Origin: Phycisphaerae bacterium
GTDB taxonomy: Bacteria > Planctomycetota > Phycisphaerae > SM23-33
Direction of reading: 5' to 3'
Length of the DNA stretch: 9,785 nt
Assembly (NCBI GenBank): GCA_030610965.1
Contig: JAUWQU010000070.1
Span: 1 to 9,785, forward strand
In this document: positions 1-5,951 of the stretch, in pieces
Layout: every line of letters begins with the position of its first letter
Position numbering within the stretch: position 1 is the first letter of the stretch
Position numbers and translations under genes: made by a program
The notes under the pieces: model-generated
What the model was told of the DNA's origin: nothing
Database searches by the model: none
What the model saw: only the letters and a program-made list of their open reading frames with translations

Positions 1-391
1 TCCATATGTCGTCGAAGCCTTCCCACTGCGGGGCGGCCCTGGCCGGCTCGCGAGCCTGGATCGCCTGGGCCGAGTACGCCAGGCCGCTGAAATTGCCGAA
101 CAGAGATTCCAGTCGGTCGGGATCGACGTCGAAGTGGGCGAAAATGTCAACCGGCTTGCCGTCCGGCCTTACCAGTTGGTCGGTCAGCAGCGGCGCGATC
201 GGCTCGTGCGGGAGCAGATGGGCCAACTGCGAGGCCGCCTCGGTAAGCCACTGCCGGGCTGTCATCGCCTGAGCGTCCGGACGGGCGGGCAGGGAGATGA
301 CGGTCCGCGCGGACGAATCGTAGGGGCACGATCGCTCCGAGAAGACGCACCCGGTCAGAAGCAGTATCGGCAATATCCACGCCTTGGCCAT
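1..391 (-). CDS. Predicted lipoprotein, N-terminal part only (runs off the left edge)
   Basis: The first 130 codons of a minus-strand gene are visible; the rest lies beyond the window. The start ATG at 391-389 is preceded by a good Shine-Dalgarno (GAGAGGA, 403-397) at 5 bases. The first 15 residues form a short hydrophobic signal ending in a lipobox, LLTGC, with the modified cysteine at position 15, so the product should be an exported lipid-anchored protein. After the lipobox come a Cys/Tyr/Asp-rich stretch and a helix-rich segment (about 43-75). The visible part ends with PQWEGFDDIW. The frame is open throughout and third codon positions are mostly G or C, which supports real coding. It lies 59 bases downstream of the DUF2961 gene on the same strand, so co-transcription is possible. 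I do not recognise the family from this part, and the catalytic or binding domain, if any, is not visible. Confidence 0.72.
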   Translation of the reverse strand, partial: MAKAWILPILLLTGCVFSERSCPYDSSARTVISLPARPDAQAMTARQWLTEAASQLAHLLPHEPIAPLLTDQLVRPDGKPVDIFAHFDVDPDRLESLFGNFSGLAYSAQAIQAREPARAAPQWEGFDDIW

Positions 392-396
392 GATCG

Positions 397-403
397 TCCT
401 CTC
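397..403 (-). promoter_or_regulatory. Ribosome binding site deciding the start of the left-edge lipoprotein
   Basis: GAGAGGA on the minus strand sits 5 bases before ATG 391-389. It fixes the start just ahead of the signal peptide and lipobox, and argues that this frame, rather than other open frames over the same bases, is the translated one. Confidence 0.6.
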
Positions 404-450
404 GGGGTCGGGCCTGCTGCCTGTATCGCCGAAGCCGGCAGGCGGGCTGG

Positions 451-1428
451 CTACCATTGGTATGCCCAAACATACGTCGTGTAGGTTGTCGGATGGGCCT
501 CCCATGCCTCGCGGTCCGTCTTCTCGCCGCAGCGCAGCGTCAGCCGCAGGCCCTTGTGGTAGAAGACCGGGTCGTCCTCGTGGAAGCGGTACGCGGAGAA
601 GGAATGGTCCGCCTCGTCCTTGTGCGTAAGCCCGGCCAGGTCGCCGTGGTAAGGCCCGCGGTTGAAGAAGTACGTGCCGAGGAAGTAGTCCTCGAGGCCC
701 GACGACATCACCAGCGGCTCGCTCGCGCCGTCGATGTACGCCCGAACGCAGCTTTCCAGGTACTGCCAGTGGTCGCTCTCGGCGGCGACGGTTACCTGGT
801 ACAGCACGCCGGCCGAGGAAGTGTCGCACATGGCGAACTCCTCCAGCGGGGCCGCGGTGTAGCCTTCGAGCTTGTGAAGCCGCAGCCGGGCAGTGTCCGG
901 CAGGCGGACGCCGGCGACCTCGACGGGCAGGTTCTCCGTGCCGCGGACGATGTACCAGAACCGCGGGTTGCCCTGGTCGCCCTCGGGCAGTTGGGCCGTT
1001 ACCCGCACGCTTCGGCCGAAGGGGATGCGGTACGTGTTGTAAATGCCGCTTGGCGCGCCGGTCTTGCCCATCCGCCGCGTCAGCCATGGCGCGGCCGGGT
1101 CCTGAAAGCCGATGCCGTGGCCCATGAGCAGTTCCATGTCGATGGCGGCCTGGGCCTCGCCGTCGACGTAGACCCGCAGGCGGAGCTTGCCGTAGTCAGG
1201 CCAGTTGCCGCCGAACCACATGTGCGTCAGGCAGCCCTTGCCTTCGTGGGCGAACAGCTCGGCCTCGACGCCGCCTTCAAGCGGATAGACCGCCTTGCCG
1301 GAGGTGCCGAAAGTTTTCAGCGCTTTCAGCCCGTCAAGTTTGTCAGTCACGAGCGCGATCTCCGCGGGTTGTACGGTTCGGTCAAGACTGGCCACATGAT
1401 ACCAGAGCCCCGGGCGGCTTGCGAGCAT
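451..1428 (-). CDS. DUF2961 / GH172-type glycoside hydrolase-like protein
   Basis: This 325-residue protein carries the hallmark segments of the DUF2961 family: CLTHMWFGGNW (66-76), an IDMELLMGHGIGF region (96-108), GIYNTYRIPFG (128-138), RGTENLP (162-168), SSGLEDYFLGTYFFNRG (242-258), SAYRFHEDDP (278-287) and the terminal TTYTTYVWAYQW (314-325). Characterised DUF2961 members, now CAZy family GH172, act on alpha-D-fructofuranosides or D-arabinofuranosides. The Glu in GLEDYF (E246) is a likely catalytic acid; this assignment and the substrate are inference. Two things are odd. No signal peptide is visible, although the neighbouring hydrolase is exported. The ATG at 1428-1426 also has no good Shine-Dalgarno. 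The frame stays open upstream only to an in-frame stop at 1488-1486, with no ATG and no hydrophobic stretch there. The true start may therefore be weak, or an original 5' end may have been lost where the palindromic DNA of 1507-1632 now lies. The family call is firm; start and localisation are uncertain. Confidence 0.87.
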   Translation of the reverse strand: MLASRPGLWYHVASLDRTVQPAEIALVTDKLDGLKALKTFGTSGKAVYPLEGGVEAELFAHEGKGCLTHMWFGGNWPDYGKLRLRVYVDGEAQAAIDMELLMGHGIGFQDPAAPWLTRRMGKTGAPSGIYNTYRIPFGRSVRVTAQLPEGDQGNPRFWYIVRGTENLPVEVAGVRLPDTARLRLHKLEGYTAAPLEEFAMCDTSSAGVLYQVTVAAESDHWQYLESCVRAYIDGASEPLVMSSGLEDYFLGTYFFNRGPYHGDLAGLTHKDEADHSFSAYRFHEDDPVFYHKGLRLTLRCGEKTDREAWEAHPTTYTTYVWAYQW

Positions 1429-1506
1429 GTGGTCATCGCAAGGCGATCGGCAATTCAGAATGATCGGGTGCCGCGGTTTGCGAAATCAGGATGTGCATCG
1501 GGACTT

Positions 1507-1540
1507 AGCAGCCACGTCGCATCGCCGCCGCGTGGTTGCT
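1507..1540. repeat. Inverted repeat (10-base arms, one G-T wobble)
   Basis: AGCAGCCACG (1507-1516) and CGTGGTTGCT (1531-1540) are complementary except for one position that would be a G-T pair, with a 14-base loop. It is the first of three consecutive palindromic blocks in the gap 1429-1849, just upstream of the DUF2961 gene. No T tract follows either side, so it does not look like an intrinsic terminator. Confidence 0.5.
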
Positions 1541-1552
1541 GGGCTCCTTATA

Positions 1553-1566
1553 CCGACGTACGTCGG
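1553..1566. repeat. Perfect 14-base palindrome
   Basis: CCGACGTACGTCGG is fully self-complementary with no spacer. It lies between the hairpin at 1507-1540 and the nested palindrome at 1569-1632. It could be a protein-binding site or part of one repeat unit with its neighbours; the sequence alone does not decide this. Confidence 0.5.
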
Positions 1567-1568
1567 AT

Positions 1569-1632
1569 ACGTGTTCAGCGACCTCTTCTTCAGCCCCGTG
1601 AACGGGGCTGAAGCCGTGGTCGCTAAAGACGT
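1569..1632. repeat. Nested 64-base palindrome, REP/BIME-like
   Basis: The core is a perfect inverted repeat, CTTCAGCCCCGT (1588-1599) and ACGGGGCTGAAG (1602-1613), which as RNA or single-stranded DNA would be an 11-bp stem with a TGAA loop. Around it, after 4-by-4 internal loops (TCTT/CCGT), AGCGACC (1577-1583) pairs with GGTCGCT (1618-1624). Two further A-T pairs and ACGT (1569-1572) with ACGT (1629-1632) extend the structure. There is no T tract on either strand, so it is not a simple terminator. The GC-rich stem, tiny loop and extragenic position resemble repetitive extragenic palindromes of the kind mobilised by RAYT-type transposases. I cannot show a second copy within this window. Confidence 0.6.
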
Positions 1633-1679
1633 GCTTCTTCGGGATAGGCCACGGCGCCGACCATATAGTCATCGCAACG

Positions 1680-1834
1680 TGAATATCGCCGTTGCCAAGT
1701 CGCCGATGCTCAAGGAACTGCCCAAGCGCCTCGGCGACCCGGCGGGGTATGTTCGAGCGTCGGCGGTCGCCGACCTGGGCAAGATCGCCTGCGAGATCCG
1801 CGGCGGCAAAGTGGTGGTGTCCGCTGCGCGCTGA
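1680..1834 (+). pseudogene. Possible gene remnant: C-terminal fragment with a HEAT-like segment
   Basis: A plus-strand frame ending in TGA at 1832-1834 has strongly coding-like codon use over its last ~50 codons (about 84 percent G or C at third positions by hand count). It reads as a plausible protein tail, with LGDPAGYVRASAVADLGKIA resembling the helix-turn-helix pattern of a HEAT repeat. The same frame further upstream (before about 1680) crosses the palindromic region and looks non-coding. A short gene starting at GTG 1680 or ATG 1706 is possible, but I see no Shine-Dalgarno for either. It converges on the lipoprotein gene, whose stop is only 15 bases away. I prefer the reading that this is the surviving 3' end of a gene disrupted upstream. 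It could also be chance. Confidence 0.25.
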
Positions 1835-1849
1835 CGTTGCGGCCGGGGG

Positions 1850-2458
1850 TCATTCCGTGATGGTCCCGCCGACAGGGCGCGAGGCGTCGGCGAGCTGCTT
1901 TTCGAGGTCGGCGATCTTCTTGGTGAGGTCGGCGATCTGGGCGGTGAGCTTGTCGACTTGCGCCTGGAGGATCATGGCCTTGCTCTGGGCGGCCAGGGTG
2001 TCGTTCAGGGCCTTCTTTGCGTCGGCCTGGGCGTCGGATAGGGCCTTCTGTGCCCTGGCCAGGTCGACGGCGGTCGTGGCGCTATCGGCCTGGGCGGTGG
2101 CGATCTTGGCTTCCGCGGACCGGCCCGCGGCGGCCAGGGCCGCGCTGCCCTCGGTGCGGACCTTCTCCACTTGCTTCTGGGCGGCATCGAGGTCCTGCTG
2201 CGTCTTGGCCTGCCTGGCCTCGGCCGCGGCGAGGTCCTGCCTGGCCTTGCCGGCGGCGATGGCGGCCTGGGCGTTTGCCTCTCTGGTCCTGCCCTGCTCG
2301 GCTTTCAGTGCGGCCTGGAGCTTGACGATGTCGGCCTTGGCGTCGTTCAGTTCGGTCGTCTGCAAGTCGAACTGCTCCTGCTCGACGCATCCGGCGAGCA
2401 TCGCGACGGCGACGATTGCGACAAGCGAGCTTGCGGTGACGGCTTTGGTCGCGGTCAT
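1850..2458 (-). CDS. Coiled-coil lipoprotein
   Basis: The predicted product is 202 residues. I chose ATG 2458-2456 because AGGAG (2470-2466) stands 7 bases before it and because it places a classical signal directly at the N-terminus: MTATK, a hydrophobic run, then lipobox LAGC with the modified Cys at 24. From about residue 28 to 192 the sequence is Ala/Lys/Gln/Asp/Glu-rich with heptad-like spacing, ending in a regular Leu/Ile zipper (about 165-190, containing DKLTAQIADLTKKIADLEKQ). There are no prolines or glycine clusters until the short tail PVGGTITE. It should be a membrane-anchored rod-like protein, possibly trimeric or dimeric, reaching from the membrane towards the wall. It recalls Lpp-type murein lipoproteins and other low-complexity coiled-coil lipoproteins in plan, but homology is not claimed. 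It lies 183 bases downstream of the hydrolase gene on the same strand. Function is unknown; a structural or envelope-tethering role is an inference. Confidence 0.85.
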   Translation of the reverse strand: MTATKAVTASSLVAIVAVAMLAGCVEQEQFDLQTTELNDAKADIVKLQAALKAEQGRTREANAQAAIAAGKARQDLAAAEARQAKTQQDLDAAQKQVEKVRTEGSAALAAAGRSAEAKIATAQADSATTAVDLARAQKALSDAQADAKKALNDTLAAQSKAMILQAQVDKLTAQIADLTKKIADLEKQLADASRPVGGTITE

Positions 2459-2465
2459 GTCGAAT

Positions 2466-2470
2466 CTCCT
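2466..2470 (-). promoter_or_regulatory. Ribosome binding site deciding the start of the coiled-coil lipoprotein
   Basis: AGGAG on the minus strand lies 7 bases before ATG 2458-2456. It rules in this start over an in-frame upstream ATG at 2497, which would add 13 charged residues ahead of the signal peptide. Confidence 0.65.
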
Positions 2471-2641
2471 CTTCCCAACGGTCAATCTTTCGTGCATCGC
2501 ATGCCCTTATCTTCGGCAGGAGCCAGCCTGAAACTGCACTCGACGAACATCTTCGTCATCACGTGTTTAACCGCGCTGGCGGCCAAAAGGTCTGCCGAGC
2601 CCGTCCGCTGAGGCCCGGGCCGCGGCGAGGCCGTCGCGAGG

Positions 2642-4918
2642 TCACTTGGTTGCGCGGGCGAGGTCGATGTCCTTCTTCGCCTCGGCGGCCATGGCCTGGA
2701 AATCCAGCACTCGCGTGCGGGCAAGCAGTTGCGGGCGGTAGCGTTTGGATGCGTTGTCGGCGTAGGCCTGGCAGGCGACGGCGGCCTTTTCCAGGTGCGC
2801 TACGGCTGAGGCCTGCTTGGCTGGATCCTTGGTCTTTCGGAAGCTGGCCAGGTCGGTCGCGCCGAGTATCTTCTCGGCATAGTAGTCGCCCAGGTGCGCC
2901 ATCGCCTCGATATCCGCCAGTGTCTCGGCCAGTTCGACGCCGCCTGCCTCTCCGGCGGCGCGGATGTCCGCAACGGCCTGCCGCGCCGACCTGGCCAGGT
3001 CCCTAAGTTCCGCCGCCACTTGAGGCGGGGTGACGCCGCCGGGTTTCTTCCCGCCCGCCATGGCAGAAACGTAGTCCGGGATGGACACCAGCCTGCTGGT
3101 CGCCATCGGCTTTACGGAGATGAAGTCCTCGACCGTGTGAAATCCCTTGCGATCATCCATGCAGCCCTCGACGGCCCACATGAAGTCCCAGTCTCGCCAG
3201 TGGAAGCGGTTGACCAGCGGGATGGTTCCCGAGGCCTTCCGCCAGCCTTCGTAAAGCGCATCCGCCTTGCTTGGCGCGGCTGAAAACCTGTCGGCAAGGA
3301 TCTTCTCGAAGTACTGCCGGCTCAGCGTCGGCTCGTATCCGAGCCGGCCCCACAGCATGAAGCGGTACCAGTGCTTGTCGATCTCCATCCGCCCGCGCCG
3401 GGCGGGGTCTTTGTCCGAGAACGTCCGGCCCCAGGCGTAGCCGTCGGAGCCGACGTAATACCCGGCCGTAATCTCCGCGGGGGGGAGGTTGGCGAGAAAC
3501 TCGCGGACGTAGTCCGGGTCGCCCCAGCGGAAGGTGAATATGTCGTCGTTGCGCAGGTTCCACCAGCAGCGCATCTTCCGCTGGGCGAGTTGGCGGCGGA
3601 TGTTCGCGGCGAAAGGCGGCTTGGTGGACGAGTACATGTGCGCGCGGGCGTATTTGAAGCTCAGCTCGAACGCATCCGGATACTTCGCGCCGAAGTCGTC
3701 CGCGATGGGCCCGATGTCCGTCTGCCAGGCGCGGTGGATGAACCGCACGCTCCGGCCGGGCAGGGCCTGTTTGGCGTCCATGACGCCCAGGCCGTAAGTC
3801 GCCCAGAGCCACTTCTCCTTGGCGAACTCGTCCTTTCGGTTCTGCATCCTCTCCCCGGCTGTCACACCGATGCCCGCCAGCAGCGGGTAGGTGCGGATCA
3901 TCTGGGCGACGGACTGGCGGAGGTAGGCGATGGTCTTGGGATTGTCCTGCTTTGGCGTGATGCCGTACTTGCCGTCGGCACCGTCGACGTAGACGTTCCA
4001 CGTGATGAAGTACACGTCGAGGCCGCGCGCCTTGGCGTGGGCCATCACGCGCCGCCAGAAGTCGATCTTCTCGTCGATGGTCATCCTTCGGACGACCTTG
4101 AGGTTCTCGGGGCGCATGTGCTTCCGGTCGCCCCACTCCCTGCCGACGCGGCGGTCGAGGCCCAGCGTCGTCACGCACACGTCGGCCAGCGCCACGTTCG
4201 GGTAGTCCGGGCACTTGACCAGCGAGGGGAATGGGTGCGGGTTCCACAGCGTCAGCGTGTTGTAGCGCGCCCGGGCCATGTCGTCGAGGTAGGCCCGCCA
4301 GAACTCGAAGTCCCACATGTGGACGATGTTGGTCTGGGCAGCGTCGCCGGTGTCGTCGTAGCTGGGCGTGCGGGCGTCCAGCGGGATGTTGAACTTAACG
4401 CCGCGCCGCGAGATGGCCGCCTTGCCATGCACTGCCAGCTTCTTCGGCAGGGCCTTGTCCAGCCGAACCATCTCCGCCAGGTGAAGGGCGCCGTACATCG
4501 TTCCGGTCTGGTCGCAGCCGATGACCGCCATGCATGGCTGCCCGTCACTGGCCGAGATCGCGTAGCTTTCGTGCGTCGTGGTGGTGGCGAAGAACCTGCC
4601 CGCCGAGCCGCTCCAGGCCCGCGCCGCTACGTCTCCCGACGTCCCCAGCACGACGTGCCGCGCCGACTTCGGCCCATTGGTGTCGGTAAGCGATGCCGTC
4701 CAAACATTTGCGCCGAGTTTCTTTAGCTCCGCGCAAAGCTCCCCGGCCGCGAAACTCACCGGTTCGCTGTTGGCGTCGAAGTGGACGACGACCACCTTAC
4801 CCGCAACCGCCGGTGCGGTGGCAGGAGCAGAAGCCGCGGCCGCAATGCCAACCGCAGTGACGGCCAGAAGAACCGTCGCCAGTGTGACCGTCATCAAAAC
4901 CAAGAGTGAGTGTCTCAT
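2642..4918 (-). CDS. Exported glycoside hydrolase, alpha-glucuronidase (GH67)-like
   Basis: The product has 758 residues. ATG 4918-4916 is chosen over the in-frame ATG at 4963 because GGAGAAGG lies 8 bases ahead and the product then starts directly with a signal peptide (MRHSLLVLMTV, a long hydrophobic run, Ala-rich end near 30). Residues about 40-165 resemble the small N-terminal domain of GH20/GH67-type enzymes, with VVLGTSGD (89-96) and GTMYGALHLAEM (139-150). A catalytic-barrel-like part begins at RRGVKFNIPLD (171-181) and includes NTLTLWNPHPFPS (220-232), VYFITWNVYVDG (302-313) and GIGVTAGERM (349-358); E356 there is a candidate catalytic acid. From about 620 on, a helical Ala/Lys-rich C-terminal domain follows. 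The family is known for cutting glucuronosyl or related side groups from plant or algal polysaccharides, but the exact substrate here cannot be read. It is the first gene of the minus-strand cluster and probably works with the DUF2961 protein. The GH class is moderately sure and the activity is not. Confidence 0.78.
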   Translation of the reverse strand: MRHSLLVLMTVTLATVLLAVTAVGIAAAASAPATAPAVAGKVVVVHFDANSEPVSFAAGELCAELKKLGANVWTASLTDTNGPKSARHVVLGTSGDVAARAWSGSAGRFFATTTTHESYAISASDGQPCMAVIGCDQTGTMYGALHLAEMVRLDKALPKKLAVHGKAAISRRGVKFNIPLDARTPSYDDTGDAAQTNIVHMWDFEFWRAYLDDMARARYNTLTLWNPHPFPSLVKCPDYPNVALADVCVTTLGLDRRVGREWGDRKHMRPENLKVVRRMTIDEKIDFWRRVMAHAKARGLDVYFITWNVYVDGADGKYGITPKQDNPKTIAYLRQSVAQMIRTYPLLAGIGVTAGERMQNRKDEFAKEKWLWATYGLGVMDAKQALPGRSVRFIHRAWQTDIGPIADDFGAKYPDAFELSFKYARAHMYSSTKPPFAANIRRQLAQRKMRCWWNLRNDDIFTFRWGDPDYVREFLANLPPAEITAGYYVGSDGYAWGRTFSDKDPARRGRMEIDKHWYRFMLWGRLGYEPTLSRQYFEKILADRFSAAPSKADALYEGWRKASGTIPLVNRFHWRDWDFMWAVEGCMDDRKGFHTVEDFISVKPMATSRLVSIPDYVSAMAGGKKPGGVTPPQVAAELRDLARSARQAVADIRAAGEAGGVELAETLADIEAMAHLGDYYAEKILGATDLASFRKTKDPAKQASAVAHLEKAAVACQAYADNASKRYRPQLLARTRVLDFQAMAAEAKKDIDLARATK

Positions 4919-5231
4919 AAAAGTAGCCTTCTCCCTTATTTGACTCTGAGCATCGTCTTGCATTCGGCGGGGCTAATCAAGGCCTTGGCGAGAGGGCCCG
5001 ACTTGGCTAGACTTCGAGCAGGAGCCGGTTCGGTCGGGACCGGATTGACAATGCAGGGAGCAGCGAGCGTTGAAGATAATCCCATACCATAGGATAGCTA
5101 TCGTTGTTGCACGCGGAAAAGAAGGTAAGGAACCCCTGCTGCTGAAAGCGAATGCCGATAGTATTCCTGTCGGCTCTATCGGGCCGTGGCGTTGTTTTTA
5201 TTGGCGACAGAAATGATTGGCGGTGCCGGCG
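4919..5231. other. Divergent intergenic region, no firm promoter found
   Basis: This 313-base gap separates the minus-strand hydrolase from the plus-strand gene at 5232, so promoters for both should lie here. Visible signals are the hydrolase Shine-Dalgarno (4934-4927, minus strand), an inverted repeat of CCGGT with ACCGG around 5026-5043, and a perfect palindrome GATAGCTATC at 5093-5102. A TTGACA hexamer at 5045-5050 has no -10 box at acceptable distance. I see no RNA gene or terminator in it. Confidence 0.4.
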
Positions 5232-5642
5232 ATGACCACGACCACTCACACGATAACGACAGATCAAGGCCAAGGCCATCGCGTCAGCGTGAGCCACGCC
5301 GACTACGCGGCCACGCAGTACGAGTTCTACATTCCCGAGGCGATCGCGGATCACAAGGCGGTGCGGACGTTGCGCAAGCGCCTGGAGGATTTCGCGCCGG
5401 CGGCGACTGCGTTTTCGCGTTTGGCGGGCGTTTGGGACCACAAGCCGGAGACGACGCGGATTTACCGCATGGTCCTGCGGGCCGGGCAGTTCGACCCGGC
5501 CGACACCCGATCGGTCCTTCACAACGAAATCGGTCTGCTGATGGCCGAGCTGTCCGCCGACGCCGGATGCGCCCAGGATGCCTTCATGTTCACCGAGACC
5601 CCAATCCGGGTGACCATGTCCAGCGGCCCGGCTCGCCCCTGA
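5232..5642 (+). CDS. Hypothetical protein, 136 residues
   Basis: I do not recognise the family. The reading frame uses mostly G or C at third codon positions like the host genes, unlike the lower-GC rloA/rloB that follow. ATG 5232 is chosen over the in-frame TTG at 5217 because it is a standard codon; neither has a strong Shine-Dalgarno. Residues 1-20 are Thr/Gln/His-rich and probably disordered. From about 28 the order is strand (YEFYIPEA), helix (AVRTLRKRLEDF), strand (AFSRLAGVW), strand (TTRIYRMVLRA), helix (SVLHNEIGLLMAELSA), strand (AFMFTETPIRVTMS). This beta-alpha-beta-beta-alpha-beta order suggests a single ferredoxin-like domain, which is inferred by eye only. No signal peptide or membrane segment is seen, so it is likely cytoplasmic. 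It lies 309 bases upstream of rloA. Since that cassette has its own promoter, a shared function is possible but not supported by the layout. Confidence 0.7.
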   Translation: MTTTTHTITTDQGQGHRVSVSHADYAATQYEFYIPEAIADHKAVRTLRKRLEDFAPAATAFSRLAGVWDHKPETTRIYRMVLRAGQFDPADTRSVLHNEIGLLMAELSADAGCAQDAFMFTETPIRVTMSSGPARP

Positions 5643-5694
5643 CGGGCATTGGCGGTCGGCGGCGGGGCTTGCTCCGCCGGCACGACTAACGAAA

Positions 5695-5725
5695 AGCCCG
5701 AGACCGGCGACCGGCCTGAGGGGCT
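5695..5725 (-). terminator. Hairpin with a short T tract on the minus strand (weak terminator candidate)
   Basis: AGCCC (5695-5699) pairs with GGGCT (5721-5725), and inside it CCGG (5704-5707) can pair with CCGG (5711-5714) around a CGA loop. Read on the minus strand, the hairpin is followed by TTTTC, so it would stop transcription coming leftward from the rloA side. On the plus strand there is no T tract. No minus-strand gene ends here, which leaves its purpose open. Confidence 0.25.
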
Positions 5726-5815
5726 GCTAGCGGGGGTCCAACGATAGATAGTCCTCGTGCTATTGCAGGCACTGGTTACGGAAATGAACTGAAATGCCGA
5801 AAGAGCTGCGTAGGT

Positions 5816-5828
5816 TATCTGCACAAAA
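5816..5828 (+). promoter_or_regulatory. Upstream half-site matching the rloA/rloB operator
   Basis: TATCTGCAC at 5816-5824 is identical to TATCTGCAC in the right arm of the palindrome (5878-5886). With the following bases, TCTGCACAAA (5818-5827) is the exact reverse complement of TTTGTGCAGA (5867-5876). The repeated motif at about 50-60 bases distance suggests an auxiliary binding site for the same regulator. Confidence 0.45.
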
Positions 5829-5869
5829 CGCAAGAAATCGCTTGTTGTTGAGCCAGTACAGGCTAATTT

Positions 5870-5886
5870 GTGCAGAATATCTGCAC
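5870..5886. promoter_or_regulatory. Candidate operator palindrome of the rloA/rloB cassette
   Basis: GTGCAGA (5870-5876) and TCTGCAC (5880-5886) are perfect 7-base inverted arms around an ATA centre. The right arm ends 9 bases before the -10 box TATAAT (5896-5901), so a bound protein would cover the -35 region. This position fits repression, or activation of a promoter that lacks a good -35. No regulator gene is visible beside the cassette. Confidence 0.5.
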
Positions 5887-5895
5887 CATCGCCGA

Positions 5896-5901
5896 TATAA
5901 T
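5896..5901 (+). promoter_or_regulatory. Consensus -10 box for rloA
   Basis: TATAAT matches the housekeeping sigma-factor -10 consensus exactly and lies about 50 bases before the rloA start. At 16-18 bases upstream no good -35 hexamer exists; that space is taken by the GTGCAGA/TCTGCAC palindrome. A regulated promoter is the likeliest reading. Confidence 0.5.
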
Positions 5902-5937
5902 GAACGGATGTCAGCAATTGCCAGCAATAGAACGGCC

Positions 5938-5942
5938 GGAGG
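5938..5942 (+). promoter_or_regulatory. Ribosome binding site of rloA
   Basis: GGAGG stands 9 bases before ATG 5952 and supports that start, which also gives the canonical N-terminus MLIDFKIKNFRS of the family. Confidence 0.6.
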
Positions 5943-5951
5943 CAACAAGAC

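Larger units (their letters stand above)
5643..5951. other. Intergenic region carrying the rloA/rloB control sequences
   Basis: The first part holds two GC-rich hairpins (about 5660-5677 and 5695-5725). From about 5816 the base composition drops and repeated TCTGCAC/GTGCAGA motifs, a -10 box and a Shine-Dalgarno lead into rloA. A direct repeat CAGCAAT (5912-5918 and 5922-5928, 10-base period) lies between the -10 box and the start codon. Confidence 0.5.

Noticed and set aside
457..1611. Long plus-strand open frame opposite the DUF2961 gene
   Set aside because: It is the antisense shadow of a gene with clear family motifs. It has no family features and runs on into palindromic intergenic DNA.
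3153..4316. Minus-strand 387-codon frame inside the glycoside hydrolase
   Set aside because: Frame-shifted shadow of the same strand's gene, Arg/Pro-rich with no motifs.
3371..4726. Long plus-strand open frame of about 450 codons opposite the glycoside hydrolase
   Set aside because: Composition is Val/Arg/Gly/His-biased as expected from the reverse of a GC-rich gene. The opposite strand has a signal peptide and hydrolase motifs.
5045..5080. TTGACA (5045-5050) with GATAAT (5075-5080) as a promoter for the gene at 5232
   Set aside because: The spacer is 24 bases, well beyond the usable 16-19, and no other -10 at proper distance is present.
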